In this document: one piece after another, positions 16,070-24,122 of the stretch | Position numbering within the stretch: the stretch's first letter is position 1 | How the letters are laid out: each line of letters starts with the position of its first letter | NCBI GenBank assembly: GCA_029202405.1 | Contig: CP119312.1 | Span: 3,911,001-3,975,000 of the forward strand | Origin: Candidatus Devosia phytovorans | GTDB lineage: Bacteria > Pseudomonadota > Alphaproteobacteria > Rhizobiales > Devosiaceae | Direction of reading: 5' to 3' | Length of the DNA: 64,000 nt | The notes under the pieces: generated by a model | Database searches by the model: none | What the model was told of the DNA's origin: nothing | The model's input: the letters and a program-made list of their open reading frames with translations, nothing else | Made by a program: the position numbers and the translations under genes

Positions 16070-16360
16070 CTAGTTGGGCAAGCTTCGGTCGACCAGTTCG
16101 AAATCGTCGGCCGTCAGGTCGACCTTGAGCGCCAGTTGCTGGCGGTCGAGTTCGGCCAGCCAGGCGGTCCAGGAGCAGGGGCTCATGCCGTCGTCCTGGC
16201 TTTCGTGGTTGGGCTTTTCGCGTTTCTGGAAGCTCAGGCGCAACTGCGCCCGTTCTTCGCCGAAGCGGTTGCGCACCCGGGCGATGGCCGGAATGCCATG
16301 GCGATCACTCACCCAGTTCTGAATGTCGCGATGGCGCGTGAGCGTGTGGATCTGGGTCAT
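16070..16360 (-). CDS. Conserved-looking small protein of unknown function
   Basis: A 96-residue soluble, charged protein beginning MTQIHTLTRHRDIQNWVSDRHG and rich in Arg, Asp and Glu, with one Cys in DDGMSPCSWTAWLAELD. I do not recognise the family. It is supported by its codon usage, a compact globular composition, a proper ATG and its fit between two minus-strand genes. It has no signal peptide or membrane segment. It may be co-transcribed with the CPBP gene 61 bp downstream. Confidence 0.6.
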   Translation of the reverse strand: MTQIHTLTRHRDIQNWVSDRHGIPAIARVRNRFGEERAQLRLSFQKREKPNHESQDDGMSPCSWTAWLAELDRQQLALKVDLTADDFELVDRSLPN

Positions 16361-16467
16361 ATTGGCCTCCCCGCCAAATTATCGTTGTTATCGGATCACG
16401 CCCGCAAACGCGTCCGTCCATTCACCCGCAATGGTTCCGGTCCTCCACCGGTTGCATTACGGGGCCG

Positions 16468-17286
16468 TCAATTTTCGCTCAACTCGGTGACAAGTTTGAG
16501 ACTGGTCATCTCCTCAGGCGAAAAATAGTAAAGCCGGTCCGGCGGTGTCTCCAGTGCATGCAGCCACATGGCCGGGTCGACACCGGTCTTGTTGAGATGG
16601 CTGATGATGCTGGCCGTCGTCGTCTGGGCGTCGCTCATGGCGAGGCCAGCAGCGCGCAGGGCGTTCTGGGGCTCGCCGCTGATGGCGGCGGCATAAATCT
16701 GGTGCACGCCGATGGCCGAGTCGGGGCTGGCGATCCGGGTCGCGCCGGAGGCAAAGATCAGCGGGCAGGAAGAGGCGCACAAAGACCCGGCAGCGACCTT
16801 GGTGGCAAGGCCCCTGTCATGGATCAGACTGCCGATAGCGAGTGCATCCACGACCGATCCTCCGGGGGAATCGAGAAGCACAGTCTGGACGTATTCGCCC
16901 CGTGCTTCAATCTCGGCCGCAAAGCGCGCGGCCGAGCCCAAGTCGATCGAGCCGGTGAGACGCAGTTCTCCACCGGTACCCAAGGCGATTTCCAAAGGCT
17001 GTTCCAGCACTTGCGGGCTGGTCGTTACATTTGGATTGGCCCCATCGTTCGGACCCTCGGGATTGAATGGCGGCAGGATGGGCCGGGCCGGCATGGCCAG
17101 GGCCGCGCCCTCGCTCTCGGTCAATTCGCGAAAATCGACGAAGAGAACCGAGGCCGTGCCAGCCAGCAGCGCAAAAAAGGCGAGGCGCAGGATATTGCCG
17201 TCGTCCACGGCGGCAAGGCGCTCGATGGCCCGGCGATAGAAGGGGCCATCGTGGTTTCCGGCGCGGGCATTGGCCTCGGTTTTCAT
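16468..17286 (-). CDS. Periplasmic ClpP-like serine protease (COG3904 type)
   Basis: A 272-residue protein. It has one membrane anchor at residues about 33-50, a short proline-rich linker, and a ClpP/crotonase-like domain from about residue 95. The substrate groove motif is LLDSPGGSVVDALAIG (137-152), and the nucleophile region is SLCASSCPLIFASG (168-181, Ser172 or Ser173). GVHQIY further along could supply the His. This matches the COG3904 group of predicted periplasmic proteases. It overlaps by four bases the end of the four-helix membrane protein upstream, so they are probably coupled and may act as an envelope quality-control unit. The function is not established. Confidence 0.78.
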   Translation of the reverse strand: MKTEANARAGNHDGPFYRRAIERLAAVDDGNILRLAFFALLAGTASVLFVDFRELTESEGAALAMPARPILPPFNPEGPNDGANPNVTTSPQVLEQPLEIALGTGGELRLTGSIDLGSAARFAAEIEARGEYVQTVLLDSPGGSVVDALAIGSLIHDRGLATKVAAGSLCASSCPLIFASGATRIASPDSAIGVHQIYAAAISGEPQNALRAAGLAMSDAQTTTASIISHLNKTGVDPAMWLHALETPPDRLYYFSPEEMTSLKLVTELSEN

Positions 17287-18635
17287 GCCGGGCGGGGACC
17301 GTCGGTGCGGCTGCGATTGCGCTGCGCAGCCTCGATGGGTGTGACCGTGGCGTCATCGGCTGGGGCTTCTGCGACCACGGGCGGTGTTTCGGGCTCTGGT
17401 TCCGGCTCGACCAGCTTGCGCGGTTGCCCCGTCGCCACGTCGATCCCGGCGGCTTCCATCTGGCGGAACAGGCTCATGGCGCGCAGCATTTCGGCCGCAG
17501 TGATGTTTTCGGCTTCCTCGAGGCTCTCGGAATCCCGGCGCATGGCGTCGTTGACGATCATCAGCACGAGCACCAGAACCACCGGCAGCAGGTCGATGGA
17601 AATGGCACCGGCCCAGCTCGGAATGAAATCCTGCCAGTAGCGCAGCACGGCCTCGGCGCTGGAGAGCGGCACATAGCGGCGCTGTTCGACCGGTTCGGTG
17701 GCGAGAATTTCGTCAGCCGCCGTCGACAGCGCGGTCGATTGTGCGGTGACGGATGCACGCACGGTGTCCATCACCTGGTTCTGCCGATTGGCGAGGTCGC
17801 CCACCGTGCCGTCGGCTACCGGGGCAATGAAGCCAGCAGAAAGATCGGCCGAGGCGCGCTTGACCGAGGCCGCGACGCCGGTTTGCTGCAGGGCAGCGAT
17901 AACGGCGGTGAGCTGTACCGCTTCGGCTTGAAAGCCATCGGCACGCGGTTCGATGGCGCCGGGGCTCGACACCAGTTCGCGCATGGTGGCGAGACGCGCC
18001 GATCCCGCTTCGAACTGGGCAGCCACCTCGTCGCGGCTGCCGGAAATGGTGGCAGCCAGCTGGTTCATCTGCGTACCCATCTGGGTCAGCAATTGCACGA
18101 CGCTGCCCGAGCCGGTGGTACCGGTCAGGGCGCCGGATTCGCGTTCGTCTGCCGCAAGGCCGGAAAAGCGTTCCGCTGCGCGCTGCACATCGGGCAGCAG
18201 GCTTTGCGCCGCGAGGGCATTGGCGTGGGCATGGTCGAGGTCCTCGGCATAGCCCTGGAGCGTCACCGCCATATGCTGTTCGGTGGCGGCCGAGCCGGCG
18301 AGGGCCGCCGCATTGAGCCAGCTCGACATGGCCATGATCATCACGCAGCCAATGGCCATGGTGACGAAGAGGCCGGCCCGCTGCACGCCGGAGGTCACCA
18401 GCGGCACGAAGCGCAGCATGAAGCTCCAGAAGGCGTAGATGGCGACCGAGACCGCCGCCGAATAGATGATGGCGGCAAAGAAGACGAAGGTGGCCGAGCC
18501 ATCGAGAATGCCGCGGACGCCGAGATAGGTATAGACGCCCGAGGCCAAGGCCAGTACGGCCAGGGCAAAGCGGGTCATCGTCTCGACACCCCTAACGGTC
18601 TCGTTGAGGCGGTAGGCGTTCGGCTTGAGCTGCAT
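17283..18635 (-). CDS. Four-helix membrane protein with large extracytoplasmic domain, unknown function
   Basis: 450 residues. Three helices lie near the N-terminus (about 22-42, 48-72 and 86-112). An Ala/Gln-rich, probably helical extracytoplasmic region spans about 113-335, a fourth helix lies at 341-363, and a Pro/Glu-rich cytoplasmic tail follows. I do not recognise a named family. The ATG at 18635 is chosen because the frame further upstream runs into a palindromic repeat and reads as nonsense. The stop overlaps the protease gene start (ATGA). The layout of sensor-like helix pairs around a long helical periplasmic domain suggests a scaffold or sensor for the protease. Confidence 0.75.
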   Translation of the reverse strand: MQLKPNAYRLNETVRGVETMTRFALAVLALASGVYTYLGVRGILDGSATFVFFAAIIYSAAVSVAIYAFWSFMLRFVPLVTSGVQRAGLFVTMAIGCVMIMAMSSWLNAAALAGSAATEQHMAVTLQGYAEDLDHAHANALAAQSLLPDVQRAAERFSGLAADERESGALTGTTGSGSVVQLLTQMGTQMNQLAATISGSRDEVAAQFEAGSARLATMRELVSSPGAIEPRADGFQAEAVQLTAVIAALQQTGVAASVKRASADLSAGFIAPVADGTVGDLANRQNQVMDTVRASVTAQSTALSTAADEILATEPVEQRRYVPLSSAEAVLRYWQDFIPSWAGAISIDLLPVVLVLVLMIVNDAMRRDSESLEEAENITAAEMLRAMSLFRQMEAAGIDVATGQPRKLVEPEPEPETPPVVAEAPADDATVTPIEAAQRNRSRTDGPRPA

Positions 18636-18731
18636 GTGTGATGGCCCCGATGTCAGGCGGAGATTAACACAGCGATGTCGGCGGAAAAGCGGCGGCTTTC
18701 CCGGCGCTGGATGACGGATGCGTGAGGAAGA

Positions 18732-18849
18732 ATACCCCCACCTAACCTCCCCCTGAAAAGGGGGAGGGACAGATCGAGCTGGTGGCACAATCAGGCTAAA
18801 TACACCGCGCGGTCCCTCCCCCTATCAGGGGGAGGATAGGTGGGGGTAT
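18732..18849. repeat. C/G-rich nested palindromic element
   Basis: The outer arms at 18732-18756 and 18825-18849 (25 bp, one mismatch) begin ATACCCCCACCTA and end TAGGTGGGGGTAT. Each arm also contains half of a smaller CCTCCCCCT / AGGGGGAGG hairpin, giving a cloverleaf-like fold. It fills the space between the membrane-protein gene and deoD. It is unlike the 14-kb and 61.7-kb elements in sequence and resembles a REP-type unit. Confidence 0.88.
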
Positions 18850-18860
18850 CCCCTCGAGAT

Positions 18861-19571
18861 CTAAGCCTCCACCGCCACGTCTAATGACACTTCCACCATG
18901 TCCCTGAGCGAGGTCTGGCGCTGTTCGGCGTCGATCTCTTCCTTGGTGATCAGGCAATCGGTCATGGTGCAGATGGTCAGCGCCTTCACCCCAAAACGGG
19001 CAGCCAGCGTATAGAGCGCGGCCGCTTCCATTTCGACGCCGAGCACGCCGTGCTCGGGCAGCTTGTCATACCCGGCCATGCCGTCGGCATGGTAGAAAAT
19101 GTCCGAGCTCAGCATGTTGCCGGCGTGATAGCGCATGCCCTTTTCCTCGGCCTTGCTGGCTGCCGCGCGCAGCAGGCCGAAATCGGCGATAGGCGCGAAA
19201 TTGAAAGCGCCAAAGCGGCCTTTGACGATGGAAGAGTCCGTGGAAGCGCCCTGCGCGAGGATCAGGTCGCGCACCTTGACCTTGGCATTGAGCCCGCCAC
19301 AGGTGCCGATGCGGATCAGCGTCTTGGCGCCATAGACATTGATCAGCTCATGCACATAGATCGCGAGCGAAGGCTGGCCCATGCCGCTGGCCTGAACCGA
19401 GACAGGCTTGCCCTTCCAGGTGCCGGTATAGCCGAGGCAATTGCGCACCGAATTGACCAGCCTGGCGTCCGTGAGAAAAGTCTCGGCCACCCATTTGGCG
19501 CGCAGCGGATCGCCAGGCAGCAGGACGGCTTCGGCATAGTCACCGGGCTTGGCGTGGTTATGGGGCGTCAT
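18861..19571 (-). CDS. deoD: Purine-nucleoside phosphorylase DeoD type
   Basis: Phosphorolysis of purine (deoxy)nucleosides in salvage. MTPHNHAKPGDYAEAVLLPGDP, NSVRNCLGYTGTWKG, IRIGTCGG and VEMEAAALY are the hexameric DeoD motifs. At 236 residues it has the family length. The ATG at 19571 follows AAGGA by six bases. It is divergent from argC across 132 bp and ends just before the C/G-rich palindrome. Confidence 0.95.
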   Translation of the reverse strand: MTPHNHAKPGDYAEAVLLPGDPLRAKWVAETFLTDARLVNSVRNCLGYTGTWKGKPVSVQASGMGQPSLAIYVHELINVYGAKTLIRIGTCGGLNAKVKVRDLILAQGASTDSSIVKGRFGAFNFAPIADFGLLRAAASKAEEKGMRYHAGNMLSSDIFYHADGMAGYDKLPEHGVLGVEMEAAALYTLAARFGVKALTICTMTDCLITKEEIDAEQRQTSLRDMVEVSLDVAVEA

Positions 19572-19703
19572 GAGCGATCCTTTTGTCGTGCAATCGGCTT
19601 CAGCATTGCCATTGTGCCGCCTGCACTGCAACCATGCGCGGGCTGGCGTCTTGACCTCGCCACATGCGCGGTCCATCTACGCTGCCGCAATCGGAGAAAT
19701 GTC

Positions 19704-20654
19704 ATGGTCGCCAAGATTTTCATCGACGGGGAAGCCGGAACCACGGGTCTGCAGATCCGCGAACGCCTGGCCGGCCGGCGCGATCTTGAAGTGCTCTCCA
19801 TCGCCCAGGACAAGCGCAAGGATCAGGACGAGCGCAAGCGGCTGCTCAATGCCGCCGATGTCGCAATCCTGTGCCTACCTGACGACGCCGCCAAGGAAAG
19901 CGTGTCGCTGATCGACAATGATACGACCCGTGTCATCGATGCCTCGACCGCCTATCGCGTCGATCCTGACTGGGCCTATGGCTTTGCCGAAATGGACAAG
20001 GGCCAGTCCGAGGTCATCGCCAGGGCGCGCTATGTTTCCAATCCCGGCTGCTATCCGCAGGGCCCGATCGCGACACTGCGTCCGCTGATCGAGGCCGGCC
20101 TCTTGCCCGATAGTTTCCCGATCAGCGTCAACGCGATTTCGGGCTATTCGGGCGGCGGCAAGCAGATGATCGCTGAATATGAAGCCGCGGGCGAAGAGGC
20201 CAGCGAATTCACCCCCTATGGCCTCACCTTCCAGCACAAGCATGTGCCGGAGATGACGAAATATACCAAGCTCTCGGGCGCGCCGCTTTTCGTGCCGTCG
20301 GTCGGCGACTATGCCCAGGGCATGGTGACCTTCGTGCCGCTGCAGCTCGGCCAGCTCGACAAGGTGCCGAGCGGGCGGGAGATCCACGCCGCAATCGCCG
20401 ATCATTTCGCTGGCATCAAGGATAGTTTCGTTCAGGTCGCGCCCTATGCCGAACTGGCCAAGACGCCCGAGCTTGATCCGCAGATCTACAACAACACCAA
20501 CACCATGAAGCTGCATGTCTTTGCTAATGATGCGCGGGCCCAGGTGTTGCTGGTGGCGGTCTATGACAATCTGGGCAAGGGCGCCTCGGGTGCCGCGGTG
20601 CAAAATCTCAACCTGATGCTGGGCGTCAGTGCCAAAGAGAGCCTTGCAGCCTGA
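19704..20654 (+). CDS. argC: N-acetyl-gamma-glutamyl-phosphate reductase, type 2
   Basis: NADPH-dependent reduction of N-acetylglutamyl phosphate in arginine synthesis. At 316 residues it fits the short type-2 ArgC common in alphaproteobacteria. IDGEAGTTGLQI (7-18) is the nucleotide-binding loop, and the catalytic Cys116 is in SNPGCYPQG. GYSGGGK and QHKHVPEM also match. GGAGAAATGTC precedes the ATG. A short TTGACC box lies about 55 bp upstream. leuD follows after 96 bp on the same strand, separated by two hairpins. Confidence 0.95.
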   Translation: MVAKIFIDGEAGTTGLQIRERLAGRRDLEVLSIAQDKRKDQDERKRLLNAADVAILCLPDDAAKESVSLIDNDTTRVIDASTAYRVDPDWAYGFAEMDKGQSEVIARARYVSNPGCYPQGPIATLRPLIEAGLLPDSFPISVNAISGYSGGGKQMIAEYEAAGEEASEFTPYGLTFQHKHVPEMTKYTKLSGAPLFVPSVGDYAQGMVTFVPLQLGQLDKVPSGREIHAAIADHFAGIKDSFVQVAPYAELAKTPELDPQIYNNTNTMKLHVFANDARAQVLLVAVYDNLGKGASGAAVQNLNLMLGVSAKESLAA

Positions 20655-20700
20655 TAAAATGACGCGAGCGTACCCAAGAGTACGCTTAGCCGCTTGACCG

Positions 20701-20743
20701 CAACCTCGCTTTTGCGCCATGACGCTTGGCCAAAGCGAGGTTG
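20701..20743 (+). promoter_or_regulatory. Hairpin covering the leuD ribosome binding site
   Basis: CAACCTCGCTTT (20701-20712) pairs with AAAGCGAGGTTG (20732-20743) over a 19-base loop. The 3' arm contains GAGG (20737-20740), the most likely Shine-Dalgarno of leuD. A smaller GCGTAC/GTACGC hairpin lies at 20668-20685. No Leu-rich leader peptide was seen. Confidence 0.45.
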
Positions 20744-20750
20744 TTGAGCC

Positions 20751-21356
20751 ATGGACAAATTCACCACTCTGACCGGTGTCGCGGCGCCCCTGCCGATCAT
20801 CAATATCGACACCGACATGATCATTCCCAAGCAGTATCTCAAAACGATCAAGCGCACGGGCCTGGGCACCGCGCTGTTTTCGGAGATGCGCTACAATGAG
20901 GATGGCAGCGAGAACCCTGATTTTGTCCTCAACAAGCAGGGCTATCGCAACGCGACGATCATCGTTGCGGGTGACAATTTCGGCTGCGGGTCATCGCGCG
21001 AGCATGCCCCCTGGGCGCTGCTCGATTTCGGCATCCGTTGCGTGATCTCGACCAGCTTTGCCGATATTTTCTACAACAACTGCTTCAAGAACGGCATTCT
21101 ACCGCTGGTGGTGAGCCCCGAACAGCTGAAGCTCCTGCTCGACGACGCCGAGCGCGGCGCCAATGCCACCCTGACGGTGGATCTGGAAAACCAGACCGTG
21201 CAGGGCCCTGATGGCGGCACGCTGCATTTCGACATCGACCCGACCCGCAAGCAGATCCTGCTCGAAGGTCTCGACGATATTGCCGGCACGCTGAAGTCGG
21301 ACCCTTCCATTTCCAGCTTCGAAAGCAAGATGGCGGCTGACCGCCCCTGGCTCTGA
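20751..21356 (+). CDS. leuD: 3-isopropylmalate dehydratase small subunit
   Basis: Small swivelling subunit of isopropylmalate isomerase; LeuC carries the iron-sulfur cluster. INIDTDMIIPKQYLKTI near the start, GDNFGCGSSREHAPWAL and FYNNCFKNGILP are diagnostic. The length of 201 is normal. leuC is not in this window, so the enzyme is encoded at two sites. The ribosome binding site lies in a 12-bp hairpin stem. Confidence 0.96.
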   Translation: MDKFTTLTGVAAPLPIINIDTDMIIPKQYLKTIKRTGLGTALFSEMRYNEDGSENPDFVLNKQGYRNATIIVAGDNFGCGSSREHAPWALLDFGIRCVISTSFADIFYNNCFKNGILPLVVSPEQLKLLLDDAERGANATLTVDLENQTVQGPDGGTLHFDIDPTRKQILLEGLDDIAGTLKSDPSISSFESKMAADRPWL

Positions 21357-21413
21357 TTTTTGGCCTCTGGTCGCAGGGGTTACGACTTAAACTGAGGCAA
21401 AAAGGCCAAAACA

Positions 21414-21803
21414 ATGGTGCAGCGCGTTTCTACCGGTTCTCCCTTCGAAGCCACCTTCGGCTATTCGCGTGCCGTGCGGCATGAGGATACGGTCTATGTG
21501 TCGGGCACGACCGGCTATGACTATGCCACCATGACCATGCCCGACGATGTCGGCCAGCAGGCGGCCAATGCCCTGGCGACGATCGACAAGGCGCTCAGGG
21601 AAGCTGGCTCGTCGATCGCAGACACGGTCCGCGTGGTCTATTATGTCGGCGATCGCAATGACGTCGATGCGGTGGTCAAGGCCGTCGGCCCGGTGTTCAA
21701 GGACATCCGCCCGGCGGCATCCATGCTGATCGTGCAGATGATCGAAGCCGGTATGAAGATCGAAATCGAAGTCACCGCCCGGATTGGCGCGGCGAACTCC
21801 TAA
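21414..21803 (+). CDS. RidA family protein (Rid/YjgF/UK114)
   Basis: A 129-residue trimeric-type protein. Canonical RidA deaminates enamine/imine intermediates formed by PLP enzymes such as threonine dehydratase. The visible family marks are VYVSGTTG, QAANALATIDKALREAGSS, and DIRPAASMLIVQMIEAGMKIEIE, with the Arg of the IRPA segment at the substrate site. It follows leuD by 57 bp on the same strand and ends at a terminator that lies inside the convergent GGDEF gene. It belongs to a subgroup distinct from classical RidA, so the deaminase role is likely but not certain. Confidence 0.85.
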   Translation: MVQRVSTGSPFEATFGYSRAVRHEDTVYVSGTTGYDYATMTMPDDVGQQAANALATIDKALREAGSSIADTVRVVYYVGDRNDVDAVVKAVGPVFKDIRPAASMLIVQMIEAGMKIEIEVTARIGAANS

Positions 21804-21806
21804 GAC

Positions 21807-22988
21807 TCAGGCGATATTGCGAATGCCCTGCTGGTTCTTTCCGGCAGGGCTTTTGTCTGCCGTGGGGTCGGACAGACGGACACGGTTGCGGCCGGCCTTC
21901 TTGGCTTCGTAGAGCGCGTTGTCGGCACGGCGCATCAGATCGGTCAGTGTCTCGCCGGTGTCGAGCACGGCAACGCCCAGGCTGGCGCTGAGCGGACGAT
22001 GGTCAACGCTGTCCATGGCAAGGGCGGCAAATCGGGCGCGCACCGCCTGGGCATAGCGAAGGGCATTCTCCGCCTTGGCATTGGGCAGCAGCGCCACGAA
22101 TTCCTCGCCACCGATGCGGCCGAGAATGGCTCCGCTGCCGGACTCGTGCCGCAGGATATCGGCGAAGGCGCAGATCACGCCATCGCCGGCGGCATGGCCG
22201 AAGCTGTCATTGATGGACTTGAAGTGGTCGAGATCGGCGACGACCAGGGCATAGGCATTCTGGCTCTCGGCCCTGGCTTCAAAGCCGCGCCGGTTGAGCA
22301 GACCCGACAGCGTGTCGGTTTCCGAGCGCGCCGTGATCTCGGCCAGCACGTCGCGCAGGATGATCAGCAGCAGCAGGAGCCCGGTGGCGATCAGCAGCAT
22401 GCTGCCGACGCTTTGCGAGATGGCGGCATAGGTGGTGCCGATATAGCCCTGAGCGGTGGTGCCACTGCCCATGTTCACGGCAAGGATCGGCTTGAGCAGG
22501 AATTGAATGGCACTCAGTGCAAAGAGCGATACCAGCGCATTGTCCAGCGCCTGCCGGCGCGGAAAGCGCAGGATGGTGATCACGCCCAGGAGATGCACGA
22601 TGAAATAGGGCGACTGATAGAGCACGTGGCGCAGGGCCGAATCGCGAGGCAGGTCGAGAATGATGATGTTGAGGAGCAGGGCGCCAAGCGCATAGGCGAT
22701 CATGGTGCGCCACGGCGGGGTCAGGCGATAGTGGCGGGCAAGGCCGATCACCCCCATGGCGGCAGCATATTGCAGGCTCAGGGCCACGGCGACTTCCATG
22801 ACCCTGGCATCAGTCTGCATGGGCACGAGGATTTCGAGCAGGGGGTTGAACATGCCCAGGCCATAGCCAGCCGCCAACCAGCGCGCACTGGTGGCGCTGC
22901 GCGCATAAAGGCTCGCAACGCCAAATGCGGTGGCGAAGGTGAAGGCGACAAAGAGACTGATGGCCAGGATGAAGGTGGCGGCGCTCAT
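21807..22988 (-). CDS. Membrane-anchored diguanylate cyclase (GGDEF domain)
   Basis: 393 residues. About six to seven membrane helices fill residues 1-212, followed by a GGDEF domain (about 220-385). The substrate motif DTLSGLLNRRG begins at 225, and the active-site loop is GGEEF (293-297), a catalytically competent variant, so c-di-GMP synthesis is expected. No RxxD inhibitory site stands five residues before it (the region reads ILGRI), so product inhibition through that site is unlikely. The ATG at 22988 fits a helix start. The membrane module is not one I can name, and the signal is unknown. It is convergent with ridA with four bases between. Confidence 0.87.
   Translation of the reverse strand: MSAATFILAISLFVAFTFATAFGVASLYARSATSARWLAAGYGLGMFNPLLEILVPMQTDARVMEVAVALSLQYAAAMGVIGLARHYRLTPPWRTMIAYALGALLLNIIILDLPRDSALRHVLYQSPYFIVHLLGVITILRFPRRQALDNALVSLFALSAIQFLLKPILAVNMGSGTTAQGYIGTTYAAISQSVGSMLLIATGLLLLLIILRDVLAEITARSETDTLSGLLNRRGFEARAESQNAYALVVADLDHFKSINDSFGHAAGDGVICAFADILRHESGSGAILGRIGGEEFVALLPNAKAENALRYAQAVRARFAALAMDSVDHRPLSASLGVAVLDTGETLTDLMRRADNALYEAKKAGRNRVRLSDPTADKSPAGKNQQGIRNIA
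21825..21854 (+). terminator. Intrinsic terminator for the ridA side, inside the GGDEF gene
   Basis: GCCCTGCTGG (21825-21834) pairs with CCGGCAGGGC (21841-21850), one G-U pair, with a six-base loop and a TTTT run. It lies within the last codons of the convergent diguanylate cyclase gene, so coding and terminator functions share the same bases. Confidence 0.75.
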
Positions 22989-23056
22989 TGACCTTCTGGG
23001 GTTCAGTTCGGGACCAGAATAAATCCTCAAACAAAACAAGCCGTTAATGCGCGTGC

Positions 23057-24067
23057 TTAGGCTCGTTGCGCAATGTCGAAAGCCTTTGCCAACAGGCCAT
23101 AGCTGCGGCGGCGAAGCGCGTAGCTGTGCATGGTGGTGGTGATCATCACCTCGTCCACCTCGGCACTTTCCGCCTTTTGCAGAATGGTCTCGCGCACTGT
23201 CTCGGGCGAGCCAACGATCCACAATGTTCCCTGATGGTCGATGACGCCCTGCTGCTGCGGGGTCAGCACCACCTTGTGCGCCTCTTCCGGGCTCATCAGC
23301 CGGCGCTGCTGGCCGGTCATGAACAGCGCCCATTGCACGGCCTGTGAATAGGAGAGGTATTGCGCTTCCTCGTCCGTCGGTGCGCAGACCACCGAAACGC
23401 ACATCATGCTTCTTGGCTTGTCGAAATAGATGCTGGGCTGGAAGGCGAAGCGATAGGCTTCGAAGGCCGGGGCAGCGGGCGTGTGGCTGAAATGGGCCGC
23501 AAAGGCATAGCCCATGCCCATCTGACCGGCGGCCGAAGCGCTCGCGCCCGACGAGCCGAGCAGCCAGAGCGGGGGCAGGCGAATACCACCGGGCGAGACC
23601 GGCACGCGAGAATAGGGATGGTCGGGCGGGAAGGTTTCCTCGTCGAAAGCCATGAGCTCGGCGAGATAGGTCGAAAATTCTTCGCCGCCGCCCGAGCGCA
23701 AGGCGCGCATGGCATAGCCGTCGCCACCGGGTGCCCGGCCAAGGCCGAGGTCGATACGGCCGGGGAAAAGGCCTTCAAGTGTGCGATAGGCCTCGGCAAT
23801 GCGCAGCGGGGCGTGGTTGAGCAGCATGACGCCGCCCGAACCGACGCGAAGGTTTTCGGTATGCGCCGCCGCGCTGCCGATCAGGATTTCCGGCACGGAG
23901 GAGGCGATGGAGGGCATGCCGTGGTGTTCGGCATACCAGAGGCGGGTATAGCCCAGCCGATCCGCTTCCTGCGCCAGGAGAATGGTTTCGGCCATGGCCT
24001 GGGCGGTGGACGTGCCTTCGGCAATGGGGGCGAGATCCTGCAGCGACAGGGCAAAGGGGGCGGCCAT
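23057..24067 (-). CDS. LLM-class flavin-dependent oxidoreductase
   Basis: A 336-residue TIM-barrel monooxygenase of the luciferase-like family. Marks are ADRLGYTRLWYAEHHGMPSIA, a G-G-V-M-L-L-N-H-A-P-L strand, ERF-type RIDLGLGRAPGGDG and the late GTLWIVGSPETVRE. It resembles the widespread alkanal-type proteins (YhbW/MsnO8 group) whose substrates are unknown; it is not a light-producing luciferase. The ATG at 24067 has AAGGA eight bases upstream. It stands alone between two minus-strand genes. Confidence 0.88.
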   Translation of the reverse strand: MAAPFALSLQDLAPIAEGTSTAQAMAETILLAQEADRLGYTRLWYAEHHGMPSIASSVPEILIGSAAAHTENLRVGSGGVMLLNHAPLRIAEAYRTLEGLFPGRIDLGLGRAPGGDGYAMRALRSGGGEEFSTYLAELMAFDEETFPPDHPYSRVPVSPGGIRLPPLWLLGSSGASASAAGQMGMGYAFAAHFSHTPAAPAFEAYRFAFQPSIYFDKPRSMMCVSVVCAPTDEEAQYLSYSQAVQWALFMTGQQRRLMSPEEAHKVVLTPQQQGVIDHQGTLWIVGSPETVRETILQKAESAEVDEVMITTTMHSYALRRRSYGLLAKAFDIAQRA

Positions 24068-24122
24068 GGGCAAAGTCCTTGGAGGTCAGTGCCGGCCTTC
24101 TATCGTCAATGTGCGATGAAAG

